A DNA stretch of 64,000 bases from Ruegeria arenilitoris (GCF_042675705.1 NZ_JBHTJJ010000005.1); one strand, 5' to 3'; positions 7,846 to 16,977 are shown, numbered from the stretch's first letter. Notes: a model not told the origin generated them from the sequence alone. Numbers and translations: made by a program.

Positions 7846-9234
7846 ATGGCTAACTATGACGTCATCGTAATCGGCGCCGGTCCCGGCGGCTATGTCTGCG
7901 CCATCCGCTGCGCGCAGCTGGGCCTGAAAACCGCCGTCGTCGAAGGGCGCGAGACGCTGGGCGGCACCTGTCTGAACGTGGGCTGCATTCCGTCCAAGGC
8001 GCTGCTGCATGCCAGCCACCAATTGCACGAGGCCGAGCACAACTTTGCCAAGATGGGCCTCAAGGGCAAAAGCCCTTCGGTCGATTGGAAACAGATGCTG
8101 GCCTACAAGCAGGACGTGATCGACACCAACACCAAAGGCGTCGAGTTCCTGTTCAAGAAGAACAAGATCGACTGGCTCAAGGGCTGGGGCTCGATCCCCA
8201 CGCCCGGCAAGGTCAAGGTCGGTGACGAGGTGCACGAGGCCAAGAACATAATCATCGCCTCCGGCTCCGAGGCGGCGTCGCTGCCCGGCGTCGAGGTCGA
8301 CGAGAAGGTCGTCGTGACCTCGACCGGCGCGCTGGAATTGGGCAAGATCCCGAAAAAGCTGGTGGTGATCGGCGCAGGCGTGATCGGGCTGGAACTGGGC
8401 TCGGTCTATCAGCGTCTGGGCGCCGAGGTGACGGTGATCGAATACCTCGACGTCATCACCCCGGGCATGGACCCTGAGGTTCAGAAGACCTTCCAGCGCA
8501 TCCTGAAAAAACAGGGCCTGAACTTCGTCATGGGCGCCGCCGTGCAAAAGACCGAGGCCACCAAGACCAAGGCCAAGGTGACCTACAAGCTGCGCAAGGA
8601 TGACAGCGAGCACGTGATCGAGGCCGATACCGTTCTGGTCGCCACCGGGCGCAAGCCGTTCCATGACGGGCTGGGTCTGGATGCGCTGGGGGTCGAGCTG
8701 ACCCCGCGCGGCCAGATCAAGGTCGGCAAGGACTGGCAGACCAACGTGCCGGGCATCTACGCCATCGGTGACGTGATCGAAGGCCCCATGTTGGCGCACA
8801 AGGCCGAGGACGAAGGCATGGCCGCCGCCGAAATGGTCGCGGGCAAGCATGGGCAGGTGAACTATGGCGTCATTCCGGGCGTGATCTACACCTGGCCCGA
8901 GGTTGCCAATGTCGGCGAGACTGAGGCCACCCTCAAAGAGCAGGGCCGCGCCTACAAGGTCGGCAAGTTCAGCTTTATGGGCAATGGCCGCGCCAAGGCG
9001 AACTTTGCCGCCGACGGGTTCGTCAAGATCCTGGCCGACAAGGAAACCGACCGCATCCTGGGCTGCCACATCATCGGCCCCGGCGCTGGCGACCTGATCC
9101 ACGAGGTCTGCGTGGCGATGGAGTTCGGCGCCTCAGCCGAGGATTTGGCTTTGACCTGCCACGCGCACCCGACCTATTCCGAGGCCGTGCGCGAGGCCGC
9201 GCTGGCCTGCGGCGACGGTCCAATCCACGCCTGA
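7846..9234 (+). CDS. lpd: dihydrolipoyl dehydrogenase E3
   Basis: Lpd reoxidises the lipoyl groups of the 2-oxoacid dehydrogenase complexes using FAD and NAD. The 462-residue protein starts MANYDVIVIGAGPGGY at ATG 7846 with GGGAGA upstream; an in-frame ATG further up falls inside the terminator and was rejected. It shows the FAD GxGxxG, the redox disulfide GGTCLNVGCIPSK (about residues 40-52), the second Rossmann motif VVIGAGVIGLELGSV, and the C-terminal HAHPTYSEAVREAA with the catalytic His-Glu. It is placed after sucB and so probably serves this complex. Confidence 0.95.
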   Translation: MANYDVIVIGAGPGGYVCAIRCAQLGLKTAVVEGRETLGGTCLNVGCIPSKALLHASHQLHEAEHNFAKMGLKGKSPSVDWKQMLAYKQDVIDTNTKGVEFLFKKNKIDWLKGWGSIPTPGKVKVGDEVHEAKNIIIASGSEAASLPGVEVDEKVVVTSTGALELGKIPKKLVVIGAGVIGLELGSVYQRLGAEVTVIEYLDVITPGMDPEVQKTFQRILKKQGLNFVMGAAVQKTEATKTKAKVTYKLRKDDSEHVIEADTVLVATGRKPFHDGLGLDALGVELTPRGQIKVGKDWQTNVPGIYAIGDVIEGPMLAHKAEDEGMAAAEMVAGKHGQVNYGVIPGVIYTWPEVANVGETEATLKEQGRAYKVGKFSFMGNGRAKANFAADGFVKILADKETDRILGCHIIGPGAGDLIHEVCVAMEFGASAEDLALTCHAHPTYSEAVREAALACGDGPIHA

Positions 9235-9241
9235 TGAGTTC

Positions 9242-9268
9242 GTCTCCGGCGGTCAGGCCGCCGGAGAC
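9242..9268. terminator. convergent hairpin between lpd and the TetR gene
   Basis: A perfect 11-base stem (9242-9252 with 9258-9268) surrounds a 5-base loop. It covers the stop codon of the minus-strand TetR gene (9253-9255). No T tract follows on either strand, so it is a hairpin barrier or rho-assisted terminator rather than a textbook intrinsic one. Confidence 0.6.
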
Positions 9269-9846
9269 AGCCACGCCCGCAGATAGGTTTCCAGCCGGTC
9301 GGTGAATGTCGTCGCCGAATGCAGGGCGCAGAATTTCAGTGACATCGCCTGGATGGCAAAGGCCTGCACGCCCTCGGCCAGCAGTTCTGACGGCACGTCC
9401 TGCCGGACCTCGGCCTGATCCAGCCACATCATCACGATCCGAAAGTATTTCTCGAAGCAATAGGCGATCGGCCCGATTTCAGAGATCTCGGCGGCACCGG
9501 AATAACGGATCAGCAGGTCGAACACATAGCGTTCGGACATCATGAAATCATGCACCGGGGCCAGGGCCTCGATGATCTGGGGCACGGTTTTCGGCGGTTC
9601 CGCCGCCTGCGCCTGATCCAGACAAGCGTCCAGTTTTTCGCCGATCAGGATCTCCATCAGGGCGTCCTTGTCGAGGAAATGGGCAAAGAAGGTGCCCTTG
9701 GCCACACCGGCAGCCTGTACCACCTCTTCCACGCGCAACGCCTGGTATCCGTTCTTCTGCACCACGTCCGCCGCCGCCTGCAGCAGCTTGGCGCGGGTTT
9801 TTAGGGTTCGTTTCTGAATCGTCTTTTGCATGAGGCTTGTTCGCAT
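9253..9846 (-). CDS. TetR/AcrR family transcriptional regulator
   Basis: A 197-residue TetR-family repressor. The N-terminal helix-turn-helix (about residues 10-60) reads RAKLLQAAADVVQKNGYQAL ... AGVAKGTFFAHFLDKDALM, matching the family pattern; the C-terminal ligand domain is not recognisable. The start could be ATG 9846 or the internal ATG at 9831; neither has a strong ribosome site. It is divergent from a quinone-reductase-like gene and the space between holds three matching palindromes, so it most likely represses both genes and responds to a small electrophile or quinone. The ligand is unknown. Confidence 0.9.
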   Translation of the reverse strand: MRTSLMQKTIQKRTLKTRAKLLQAAADVVQKNGYQALRVEEVVQAAGVAKGTFFAHFLDKDALMEILIGEKLDACLDQAQAAEPPKTVPQIIEALAPVHDFMMSERYVFDLLIRYSGAAEISEIGPIAYCFEKYFRIVMMWLDQAEVRQDVPSELLAEGVQAFAIQAMSLKFCALHSATTFTDRLETYLRAWLSPAA

Positions 9847-9851
9847 GTTTT

Positions 9852-9916
9852 TTGACCGTGGTCAAATTTAATATTGACCGTGGTCATTTTTTGATTCTAT
9901 AAACTGACCGCGGTCA
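9852..9916. promoter_or_regulatory. three TetR-type operators TGACCG(T/C)GGTCA
   Basis: Three copies of the 12-base palindrome occur at 9853-9864, 9875-9886 and 9905-9916; the last (TGACCGCGGTCA) is perfect. Start-to-start spacing is 22 and 30 bases, close to two and three helical turns, so three dimers could bind on one face. They fill the 87-base gap between the divergent tetR and reductase genes. Confidence 0.85.
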
Positions 9917-9933
9917 ATTTTAGGAGAATCCCG

Positions 9934-10527
9934 ATGCACCCTAAGAAAATTCTCATCCTCGACGGTCACCCCGCCGAAAGCAGCCTGTCGCGCACCTTTG
10001 CCGACACCTATGCCCAAGCCGCCCGTGCCAAGGGCCATGACGTAAAGATCGTTCACCTCAGCGAGCTGGAGTTCGATTTCGATTTCGGACAGGGCAACTA
10101 TCATGATTTCAAACCGCTGGAGCCGGTTCTGGAACAGGTTCTGCAGGATTTCGAATGGAGCGATCATCTGGTACTGACGACGCCCATGTGGTGGGGCGGT
10201 CTGCCTGCCAAGCTCAAGGGGCTGATTGACCGGATGTTCATCCCGGGGCGCACGTTCGACACCCGCAATCCCAACAAACTGGGATTCCCGGCGCCTATGC
10301 TGGACGGCCGAACTGCGCGGGTCATCATCACCTCGGACACGCCGGGCTGGTTCATGCGGCTGGTCTACCGCAGGGCGTTGATTCACCAGATGCGCGGTCA
10401 GGTTCTGGGGTTCGTCGGGTTCAAGCCGACGCGGTTCACCTGGTTTTCCGGCGCCAGCTACCCCAAGCAGGACAGCGTCGAGAAATGGATCGCGCGGGTC
10501 ACCCGGCTTGGCGCAGCGGCAGCGTGA
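9934..10527 (+). CDS. flavodoxin-fold NAD(P)H dehydrogenase (quinone)-like protein
   Basis: A 197-residue protein with the flavodoxin-like fold of NQO/modulator-of-drug-activity proteins: KKILILDGHPAESSLSRTFA (FMN phosphate loop) and LVLTTPMWWGGLPAKLKGLIDR, a hallmark of the family. It probably reduces quinones or related electrophiles with two electrons from NAD(P)H in the cytosol. The ATG at 9934 follows AGGAG. Its promoter region contains three TetR-type operators, so it is likely induced through the neighbouring repressor. The gene ends directly against the convergent PPOX gene (stop codons adjacent). Confidence 0.88.
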   Translation: MHPKKILILDGHPAESSLSRTFADTYAQAARAKGHDVKIVHLSELEFDFDFGQGNYHDFKPLEPVLEQVLQDFEWSDHLVLTTPMWWGGLPAKLKGLIDRMFIPGRTFDTRNPNKLGFPAPMLDGRTARVIITSDTPGWFMRLVYRRALIHQMRGQVLGFVGFKPTRFTWFSGASYPKQDSVEKWIARVTRLGAAAA

Positions 10528-11133
10528 TCACCACATCGTCTTTGCGGCGCGCGCACCCCAGTCACAGTCATAGCGTGCGCCGCCTTCCTCGCCCTGCGAC
10601 ACCTCGGCCAGGATCTCGCCCACCGTCGGCAACTCGGCGCTGAGATCGCCGCCGGTCCAGGTTTCGGCCCGCATCAGCGCGCGGGCGCATTGCGTGTAGA
10701 TTTCCCCGATTTCTATGACGATCACAGTGGCCGGTTGCTTGCCGTGCTTCTCGAACCGGGCGCGCAGGTCGGCATCGGCCGTCAACCGGGCGGTACCGTT
10801 CACCCGCACCACGTTGTTCGAGCCCGGCACCATGAACATCAGCGCCACACGCGGATCGCGCACAATGTTGCGCAGGCTGTCCAGGCGGTTGTTGCCGCGC
10901 CAGTCGGGCAAGGCCAGGGTGCCGGGGTCCAGCGCCATCACCACCGGGCCGTCATCGCCCCGGGGGCTGCCATCCACGCCTTCGGGCCCCACCGTGGACA
11001 GCACGCACAGCCGCGACGCCATGATCCATTTGCGATAGAGCGGCGTCAGTTGCCGCGCGACCTTCCGTATCGAGGCGGCACCGGGGGTGCCGTACAGCGC
11101 CTCGAGCGCGGTGATGTCATTGATGAACTGCAT
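10528..11133 (-). CDS. pyridoxamine 5'-phosphate oxidase (PPOX) family protein
   Basis: A 201-residue split-barrel flavin-binding protein. The segment RLCVLSTVGPEGVDGSPRGD followed by LALPDWRGNNRLDSLRNIV and VALMFMVPGSNNVVRVNG matches the PPOX family (TIGR04025-like subgroup). The substrate is not predictable; members bind FMN or F420 and the family includes many uncharacterised oxidoreductases. Its 5' end overlaps the 3' end of plsC by 17 bases, so it is probably the last gene of the ftsE-ftsX-plsC transcript. Confidence 0.85.
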   Translation of the reverse strand: MQFINDITALEALYGTPGAASIRKVARQLTPLYRKWIMASRLCVLSTVGPEGVDGSPRGDDGPVVMALDPGTLALPDWRGNNRLDSLRNIVRDPRVALMFMVPGSNNVVRVNGTARLTADADLRARFEKHGKQPATVIVIEIGEIYTQCARALMRAETWTGGDLSAELPTVGEILAEVSQGEEGGARYDCDWGARAAKTMW

Positions 11134-11860
11134 CCGGATTAAACCCCACTTCGCGCATCAGCGCGTTCGAGCGCGTCTCGATCACCTCTTCCAGCCGGGC
11201 CAGGAAAGAATCGCGATCAACGCCCGGCTCGATCGGGTCGAGGAACTCGACGATTGCATGGCCGGGTTTGCGCAGAATCCCCGACCGGGGCCAGAAGACA
11301 CCGACATTGGTGGCCGCCGGCACGCAGGGGAACCCCAGCCCCTCGTACAGAACGGCGGTGCCGACCTTGTAGGGCTTGTAGACCCCCGGCGCCACGCGGG
11401 TGCCCTGCGGATAGATCACCAGTTGCCCGGGCTCGGTAAACTCTTTGGAAACGTCCTTGACCATCTTGGCGACTGCCGCGCCACGCTTGCCGCGATTGAC
11501 CGGAATACAGCCCAGACGACGGGCATACATGCCGATGATCGGGGTCCAAAGCAGTTCGCGCTTCATGATGAACTTGCCATGGGGGATCGCGTCGAAGATC
11601 AGGATGATGTCGAAGAAGGATTGGTGCTTGGCGGCGATCACCACCTCACCCGTGGGCACGTTGCCGCGCACCTCGCCGCGAATACCCACCATCCAGCGCG
11701 CCAGCCATATGGTCGTGCGCGCATAGGTCTTGCAGGCGCGCAGCGCCCCGCGCTTGGAGAACAGCGCATAGGGCGCGAAGACCAGGCCCAGAACCGCCAT
11801 CCACGCGTAGATCGTGACCATGAAGATCAGCGAGCGCACCCATTGGAACGCCATTGCCAT
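11117..11860 (-). CDS. plsC: 1-acyl-sn-glycerol-3-phosphate acyltransferase
   Basis: PlsC acylates lysophosphatidate to phosphatidate at the inner membrane. From ATG 11860 the protein has 247 residues (MAMAFQWVRSLIF). It has an N-terminal hydrophobic anchor, the catalytic HX4D block (KHQSFFDII) and the substrate-binding block YPQGTRVAPG, where PQGTR replaces the commoner PEGTR. The ATG shares its A with the ftsX stop (TGATG), which selects this start and implies translational coupling to ftsX. Confidence 0.92.
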   Translation of the reverse strand: MAMAFQWVRSLIFMVTIYAWMAVLGLVFAPYALFSKRGALRACKTYARTTIWLARWMVGIRGEVRGNVPTGEVVIAAKHQSFFDIILIFDAIPHGKFIMKRELLWTPIIGMYARRLGCIPVNRGKRGAAVAKMVKDVSKEFTEPGQLVIYPQGTRVAPGVYKPYKVGTAVLYEGLGFPCVPAATNVGVFWPRSGILRKPGHAIVEFLDPIEPGVDRDSFLARLEEVIETRSNALMREVGFNPDAVHQ

Positions 11861-12759
11861 CACGAAAGCTCCTTCAATTTGCGACGGGCCGCCGACCATG
11901 TCGCGGCAAAGGCCACGGCCGCGCCCAGAATGGGGATTACGGCGGGCAGCAGCCAGTCTGCACCCTGGAACCCAAGGCCGGTCAGGAAACCGCCCGCATC
12001 CGAGGCCTCGGGCAGCAGCAGCACTCCGGTGAGGCCCAGAACCGTCCCCACCACGGCACCGAAAAACGCGCGCCAGGTGAACCGACGCACGAAGGCACCG
12101 GCGATGAAGCGGTCGCGTGCACCGACCTGACGCAGCACCTCGATGATCTGGGCGTTGGCCGCGAGCGAGGCATTGGCCGCAAGCGTGATCATCGCCGCCG
12201 TGGCCCCACCGATCAGCAGGATCGAGATCCAGCCCAACCGCCGCAACGAGGTGGCCGCATCGACCAGCGGCTCGCGCCAGCGGGAATGGTCATCCAGAAC
12301 CGCGCCTGGCACCTCGGCCGCCAGCCGCAGGCGCAGGCCCATCGTGTCCAGCCCCGGCTCACCCTCGATGATCTCGATCAGCTGTGGCACCGGCAGCGTG
12401 TCCAGCGGCAGATCGGGCCCGAACCAGGGGGCCAGCAGCGCGGCCTGTTCTTCGGCGCTGAGCGCGCGGGCCGAGGCCACGCCCGAGGTCTGTTTCAGAA
12501 CCTCCAGAGCGGCCTTGGTCTGCGCGGCACGCTGTTCAGCAGGCGCATTGATCCGCAGAGTGGCCGCTCCGGCCAGCTCCGAGGCCCAGCGATCGGCCAA
12601 ACGCCCCGAGGCCAGCGACAGCGCAAGCGCGAATACTGTCAGAAAGGCCATCGCACCTGACACGAAAAGGGTCAGGTGCGCCGTAAATCCCGTTTGCGGC
12701 ACCACGCGGTCGGCCCGGGCGTCCCGGCGCAGCAGGGCGCGAATGTCATCGGCAATCAT
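11860..12759 (-). CDS. ftsX: cell division protein FtsX-like permease
   Basis: FtsX is the membrane partner of FtsE; the pair regulates peptidoglycan hydrolases at the division site. The 299-residue protein has the expected layout: a cytoplasmic N-terminus, TM1 at about 30-50, a large periplasmic loop (about 55-165), and three C-terminal TM segments (about 172-195, 220-240, 265-290). The start overlaps the ftsE stop as ATGA (12756-12759). The downstream plsC start overlaps its stop. Confidence 0.9.
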   Translation of the reverse strand: MIADDIRALLRRDARADRVVPQTGFTAHLTLFVSGAMAFLTVFALALSLASGRLADRWASELAGAATLRINAPAEQRAAQTKAALEVLKQTSGVASARALSAEEQAALLAPWFGPDLPLDTLPVPQLIEIIEGEPGLDTMGLRLRLAAEVPGAVLDDHSRWREPLVDAATSLRRLGWISILLIGGATAAMITLAANASLAANAQIIEVLRQVGARDRFIAGAFVRRFTWRAFFGAVVGTVLGLTGVLLLPEASDAGGFLTGLGFQGADWLLPAVIPILGAAVAFAATWSAARRKLKELS

Positions 12760-13433
12760 AGATCCGCCCCCGCCAGTTGCAGCCGCCGCTGCGAGATCCG
12801 AAGAACCCGAGCCTGCACCTGGTTTTTGGCCGCCCGGATCAAGCTCAGATCGTGGGTGGCGATCACCACGGTCTTTCCCATGTGGTTCAGCTCGATCAGC
12901 AGACGCAGCAGACGCTGGGACATCTCCCAGTCGACGTTGCCGGTGGGTTCGTCGGCCAACACCACGTCCGGTGACAGGATGACCGCCCGCGCCAGTGCAG
13001 CCCGTTGCCGCTCGCCACCCGAAAGCTCCGGCGGAAGTGCGTCCAGGCGGCCACCAAGACCGACCCAGGACAGGAGTTCGGTCAGATCTTCCTGCTCGGC
13101 CTCGACAGAGCGTCCCGACACCATCAGTGGCAGGGCGACATTCTCAGCCAGAGTCATGTGGTCCAGAAACCGGCAGTCCTGATGCACGACACCGATGCGA
13201 CGGCGCAGCAGGGCCATCTGGTCCCGGTCCAGTCGGGCAATGTCCTGATCAAAGGCGCTGATCCGCCCCGAACTGGCCAGCAACGCGCCATAGCAGAGTT
13301 TCAACAGGGTCGTTTTGCCCGCTCCGGACGGGCCGGTCAGAAAATGGAACGACCCCGGCTGCAACTGGACCGAGACATTGCTCAGCAGTTCGCCGCCGCC
13401 ATAGCTGTAGCTGACATTTTCAAGCTCGATCAC
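12756..13433 (-). CDS. ftsE: cell division ATP-binding protein FtsE
   Basis: FtsE is the ABC ATPase that drives FtsX. Walker A is GPSGAGKTTLLK, the signature is LSGGERQRAALARA, and Walker B is VVLADEPTGNVD. I chose GTG 13433 (225 residues, IELENVSYSYGGGE) because GAGG lies 6 bases upstream; a TTG at 13445 has no ribosome site. The gene starts 181 bases from the divergent MJ0042 zinc-ribbon gene, and ftsX and plsC follow with overlaps. Confidence 0.94.
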   Translation of the reverse strand: MIELENVSYSYGGGELLSNVSVQLQPGSFHFLTGPSGAGKTTLLKLCYGALLASSGRISAFDQDIARLDRDQMALLRRRIGVVHQDCRFLDHMTLAENVALPLMVSGRSVEAEQEDLTELLSWVGLGGRLDALPPELSGGERQRAALARAVILSPDVVLADEPTGNVDWEMSQRLLRLLIELNHMGKTVVIATHDLSLIRAAKNQVQARVLRISQRRLQLAGADL

Positions 13434-13614
13434 GCCTGCCCTCAATATTGCTTGCGCCCTTCTTGCCCGAGCACGACCACGGTTTCAATGCCTGCACCGA
13501 GTCCATTTGGCGACACTTGATCCACCGGGCCGAAAACGCGCTTTGCTGTTTCGCCTTAACGGATTATCATTCTTGGAAAAACGACGACAGGCCGCCAGCG
13601 GCCGGGGAGGCAGT

Positions 13615-14388
13615 ATGCGACTAACATGCCCGAACTGTAATGCCCAGTACGAGGTTCCGGATGAGGTCATTCCGCAGGAAGGCCGAGACGTGCAATGCTC
13701 GAGCTGCGAGCAGACCTGGTTCCAACCCAAACACCCGGAGGCTGAGCCTGTCGCGGCCGAAACAGATGACGGGCCAGCCGAAAGCGCGCCCTCGGATGCG
13801 TCAGAGCCGCCAGCCGCCGAAGCTGCTGCGCCGGAACCGGAGCAGGCAGAAGACGAAGAGGTCGAAGCCGAACGGTCCGATCCCGAACCCGAGGGCGAAG
13901 CCCGGCCAGCGCCTCCGACCGGCAACGTCGATCCGGCCGTTGCGACAATCCTGCGGGAGGAAGCCGCGCGTGAGGCCGAACTGCGCGCCAAGGAAGGGTC
14001 CGGCCTGGAAAGCCAGCCGGATCTGGGCCTGGATCAGCAGCCGGAACCGGCCCCCAAGCCCAAACCTCCTGCGGCGACCGAAACCGCCGCGGGAACCGGT
14101 CAGAATGAGGCGCTGCCGGATGTGGACAGCATCAATTCGACGTTGCGCAGCGACGACGCACCCGCCGAGGCAGAGCCCGCCGAGGCCCCGCCGCGGAAAT
14201 CGGGCGGGTTCCTGCGCGGCTTTGCGCTTATCCTGATCATCGGGGTCATCCTATTCCTGATCTACGGCAACGCCCGCCAGATCAGCGAGGCGGTTCCCCA
14301 GGCCGAGCCCGTGTTGCAGTCGTATGTCTCGATGGTCGATCAGGCCCGGGTCTGGCTGGAATCGCAGGCTGGCTCCGCGACCGAGTAA
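13615..14388 (+). CDS. MJ0042-type zinc-ribbon protein with single membrane anchor
   Basis: A 257-residue protein. The N-terminal zinc ribbon uses CPNC (Cys5, Cys8) and CSSC (Cys28, Cys31), the MJ0042/zinc_ribbon_5 pattern. A long acidic, Ala/Glu/Pro-rich region (about 40-195) follows, then one hydrophobic segment at about 200-222 and a short tail, so the ribbon is probably cytosolic. Start ATG 13615 follows GGGAGGC. It is divergent from ftsE, an arrangement I recall in other Rhodobacteraceae. Role unknown; a link to the division genes is only positional. Confidence 0.8.
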   Translation: MRLTCPNCNAQYEVPDEVIPQEGRDVQCSSCEQTWFQPKHPEAEPVAAETDDGPAESAPSDASEPPAAEAAAPEPEQAEDEEVEAERSDPEPEGEARPAPPTGNVDPAVATILREEAAREAELRAKEGSGLESQPDLGLDQQPEPAPKPKPPAATETAAGTGQNEALPDVDSINSTLRSDDAPAEAEPAEAPPRKSGGFLRGFALILIIGVILFLIYGNARQISEAVPQAEPVLQSYVSMVDQARVWLESQAGSATE

Positions 14389-14397
14389 CTCTGCCGG

Positions 14398-16941
14398 TCA
14401 GAACCGCTCTAGCAACCTTTTTAGGTATTCCAGTTCGATTCTGGGCCTGTCGGTTTCGCCGGTGCGGCGACGGATTTCATCCAGCAACTCGCGGGCACGG
14501 CGGTACACATCATCCCCTTGCAGCAGGTTCTCCTCGGTCGAGATCGAGCCTGCAGCGCCCGGGTTCCGACCCAGCGGATCGCGGTTATTGGCCTGCATGT
14601 CGCCGTCCTGCGTACCCTGACCGGGCTGGTTCTGCTGGTTCTGGGCCATTGCCTCACCCAGCTCGCGCATCCCTTCGCGCAACGCCTCCATTGCTTCGGA
14701 CTGGCGGTCGATCGCTTCGGCAAGGTCGTCGCTCCGCAGGGCATCTTCAGCCTCATCCATGGCACGACCTGCACGCCCCAGCGACTCGCGTGCGGCATCA
14801 CCTTCGGGTGTTCCTGCGCCCGGCAGGTTCTGCTGCTGGCGGTTCAGTTCATCGCGCAGCGCCTGTTGGCGGTCGGCCAGAGTCCCCTGTCCTTGCTGGC
14901 CTTCGCCCGCCTGATCCGATCCTTGGCCCTGACCGCCCTGACCCTCATGGCTCTGGCCGCGCCCCTGGCCGCCCGAGCGGCCTTCATTGCCCTGGCTTTC
15001 ACCGGCCTGCGCGCCGGGATTGAATTGCTCCTGCAAGTCACGGAAGGCCTCGTCGCTCAGGCCCTGCTGCTCACGCAGGGTTTCGGCCAAACCTTCCATG
15101 GCCTGCTGGCCTTCGGATTGTTGCCCCTGTCCCTGGCCCTGGGTCACGCGCATGTTTTCCATCATCTGCTGGAACTCCTCCAGCGCCTGCTGGGCCTCGG
15201 CCATGCGGCCTTGCTCCATCAGTTCCTGGATCCGGTCCATCATCCGCTGAAGGTCATCCTGCGTCATCTGCATGGATTCACCGGATTGGTTCTGCTGGCC
15301 CTGCTGGCCGTCCGGGTTTTCCTGCGCCAGTCGCTGCAGCTGACGAAGATACTCGTCGGTCGCTTCACGCAGTTCCTGCATCAACTCGGCGATTTCCTCG
15401 TCACTGGCACCGTTCTGCATCGCTTCGGTCAGACGCTCCTGAGCGCGGCGCATCCGCTCCAGCGCGTCGGCGAGCGTGCCTTCTTCGATCAGGATGGCCA
15501 AATCCCACAGGGCTTGCGCGATCTCGGTCTGCTGTTCGGGGTCCAGGCCGAATTCCGTAAAGGTTTCCAACCGGCGCAGAATGTAGCGCAGTCGCAGATA
15601 TGCGGTTTCCGAACGGAAGACATCTTCGGGCCGGTGCGAAACCGCCCGCAACAGCTGAGCCACCCTTTTGGCATTGTCGCGCGACCACAGCAGATCGCGA
15701 CGCTGCTCGATCACCGCCGCAGCCAGCGGATCAAAGAACCGGCGGGCGGGAAGGTCGGTTCGGTAGACATCCGACTCCGACACCTGATCAGCGGCATCGA
15801 CGGCCGAAAGGGTAATCTTGACCGGCAGGTGCGCCCAAGGGTGTTCCGAAAAGTCCTCGATCAGGTCTTCCGTGAAATCGCTCCGGTCACCAGCGATCGG
15901 CATAGGCAGGTCGACGGTGACCGCATCGCGTGGTTCGGGTGCAACGGCCAGACCATGGCGACGATCGACCGCGGCCAGGTCCAGTTCGATCAACGCGGTG
16001 CCTGACAGGATGCCATAATCGTCACGCGCCGAGAACGGCAGTTTCATCTGGCCACCAGCCTCGGCCGTGGCGGGTTCAGCTACGGCGATTACCGGCGGCG
16101 CGTCCGCAATGACCTCGACACCCCAGTCACGCCCTGCAGGGCCCTCGATCGACAATCGGCCCGAACGCTCGACGACAAACTCCTGATCCGGATCGGTTGC
16201 TGTCGTGGTGGAAGCTAAGGAACTGGTTTCGGTCAAGCTGTGCGCGCCGACCTCGCCATAAAAGCGCAAAGTGACGCGGCTGCCTTGTGGCACTGTCAGC
16301 GTCGGACCAGATTGATCGGCCAGATACAGCGTCGGCAGGCCGGTATAGCGAGGCGGCTCGACCCAGCCTTCCCAGCTGGGGCCCTGGCCGGCTACGGCCG
16401 TGCCGGGTGTCATCTGGGCGACCGATCCAACTTTCCAGAACGATCCGAACAGCAATCCGACCACCAGCGCCAAAAGCGCCGCATAGCGCAGCGCGTAGGG
16501 GTCACGAGCGGCAAGGTTCAGGTCAGGCTTGACCGGTCCTGCCTGCGCGGCGCGGGCGGCCATGCGCGCCTGATGGGCCTGCCACAAAGCGCGCGAATCT
16601 TCGTCCATCGCCCCGATGGCCTGATCGTCCAGCAATGCCTGGATGGGACGGCCCGGCAGTGTCTCGTCCAGTCGGACAAGCGCCTGCGTGCGGGTGGGGA
16701 ACCGAAACCTCCGCGCGCCCCAGACCAATGCAACCGTCAACGCCAGAATGGATGCGGCTCCGATGATCCAGACGGTTTCAACGCCGACGAGGTCGTGGAG
16801 ACCCAGCAGCAAGGCCGCCATGATCAGGGCCGCAATCGACAGGAACGGCCAAAAGGCGCGCATCACCTGCTCGGCCAGCATCCCCGTGCGCGTCAGCAAC
16901 AGGGACAGTCTGGGGATCGGCAGGTTGCGAGTGTCGGTCAC
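14398..16941 (-). CDS. TIGR02302 / DUF4175 large membrane-anchored protein
   Basis: An 847-residue protein of the alphaproteobacterial TIGR02302 family (DUF4175). Two hydrophobic segments lie near the N-terminus (about 30-70) and a third near 155, followed by a predicted periplasmic beta-rich region (about 180-390) and a helical C-terminal half. Residues about 545-790 are extremely Gln/Gly-rich (GQGQGQQSEGQQ-like runs) with predicted coiled coil between. Function is not established. It follows lysA by 36 bases on the same strand. Confidence 0.85.
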   Translation of the reverse strand: MTDTRNLPIPRLSLLLTRTGMLAEQVMRAFWPFLSIAALIMAALLLGLHDLVGVETVWIIGAASILALTVALVWGARRFRFPTRTQALVRLDETLPGRPIQALLDDQAIGAMDEDSRALWQAHQARMAARAAQAGPVKPDLNLAARDPYALRYAALLALVVGLLFGSFWKVGSVAQMTPGTAVAGQGPSWEGWVEPPRYTGLPTLYLADQSGPTLTVPQGSRVTLRFYGEVGAHSLTETSSLASTTTATDPDQEFVVERSGRLSIEGPAGRDWGVEVIADAPPVIAVAEPATAEAGGQMKLPFSARDDYGILSGTALIELDLAAVDRRHGLAVAPEPRDAVTVDLPMPIAGDRSDFTEDLIEDFSEHPWAHLPVKITLSAVDAADQVSESDVYRTDLPARRFFDPLAAAVIEQRRDLLWSRDNAKRVAQLLRAVSHRPEDVFRSETAYLRLRYILRRLETFTEFGLDPEQQTEIAQALWDLAILIEEGTLADALERMRRAQERLTEAMQNGASDEEIAELMQELREATDEYLRQLQRLAQENPDGQQGQQNQSGESMQMTQDDLQRMMDRIQELMEQGRMAEAQQALEEFQQMMENMRVTQGQGQGQQSEGQQAMEGLAETLREQQGLSDEAFRDLQEQFNPGAQAGESQGNEGRSGGQGRGQSHEGQGGQGQGSDQAGEGQQGQGTLADRQQALRDELNRQQQNLPGAGTPEGDAARESLGRAGRAMDEAEDALRSDDLAEAIDRQSEAMEALREGMRELGEAMAQNQQNQPGQGTQDGDMQANNRDPLGRNPGAAGSISTEENLLQGDDVYRRARELLDEIRRRTGETDRPRIELEYLKRLLERF

Positions 16942-16977
16942 GTCAGGCCTCCGGGTCGGGCCCGCGCGGTTATCGCG

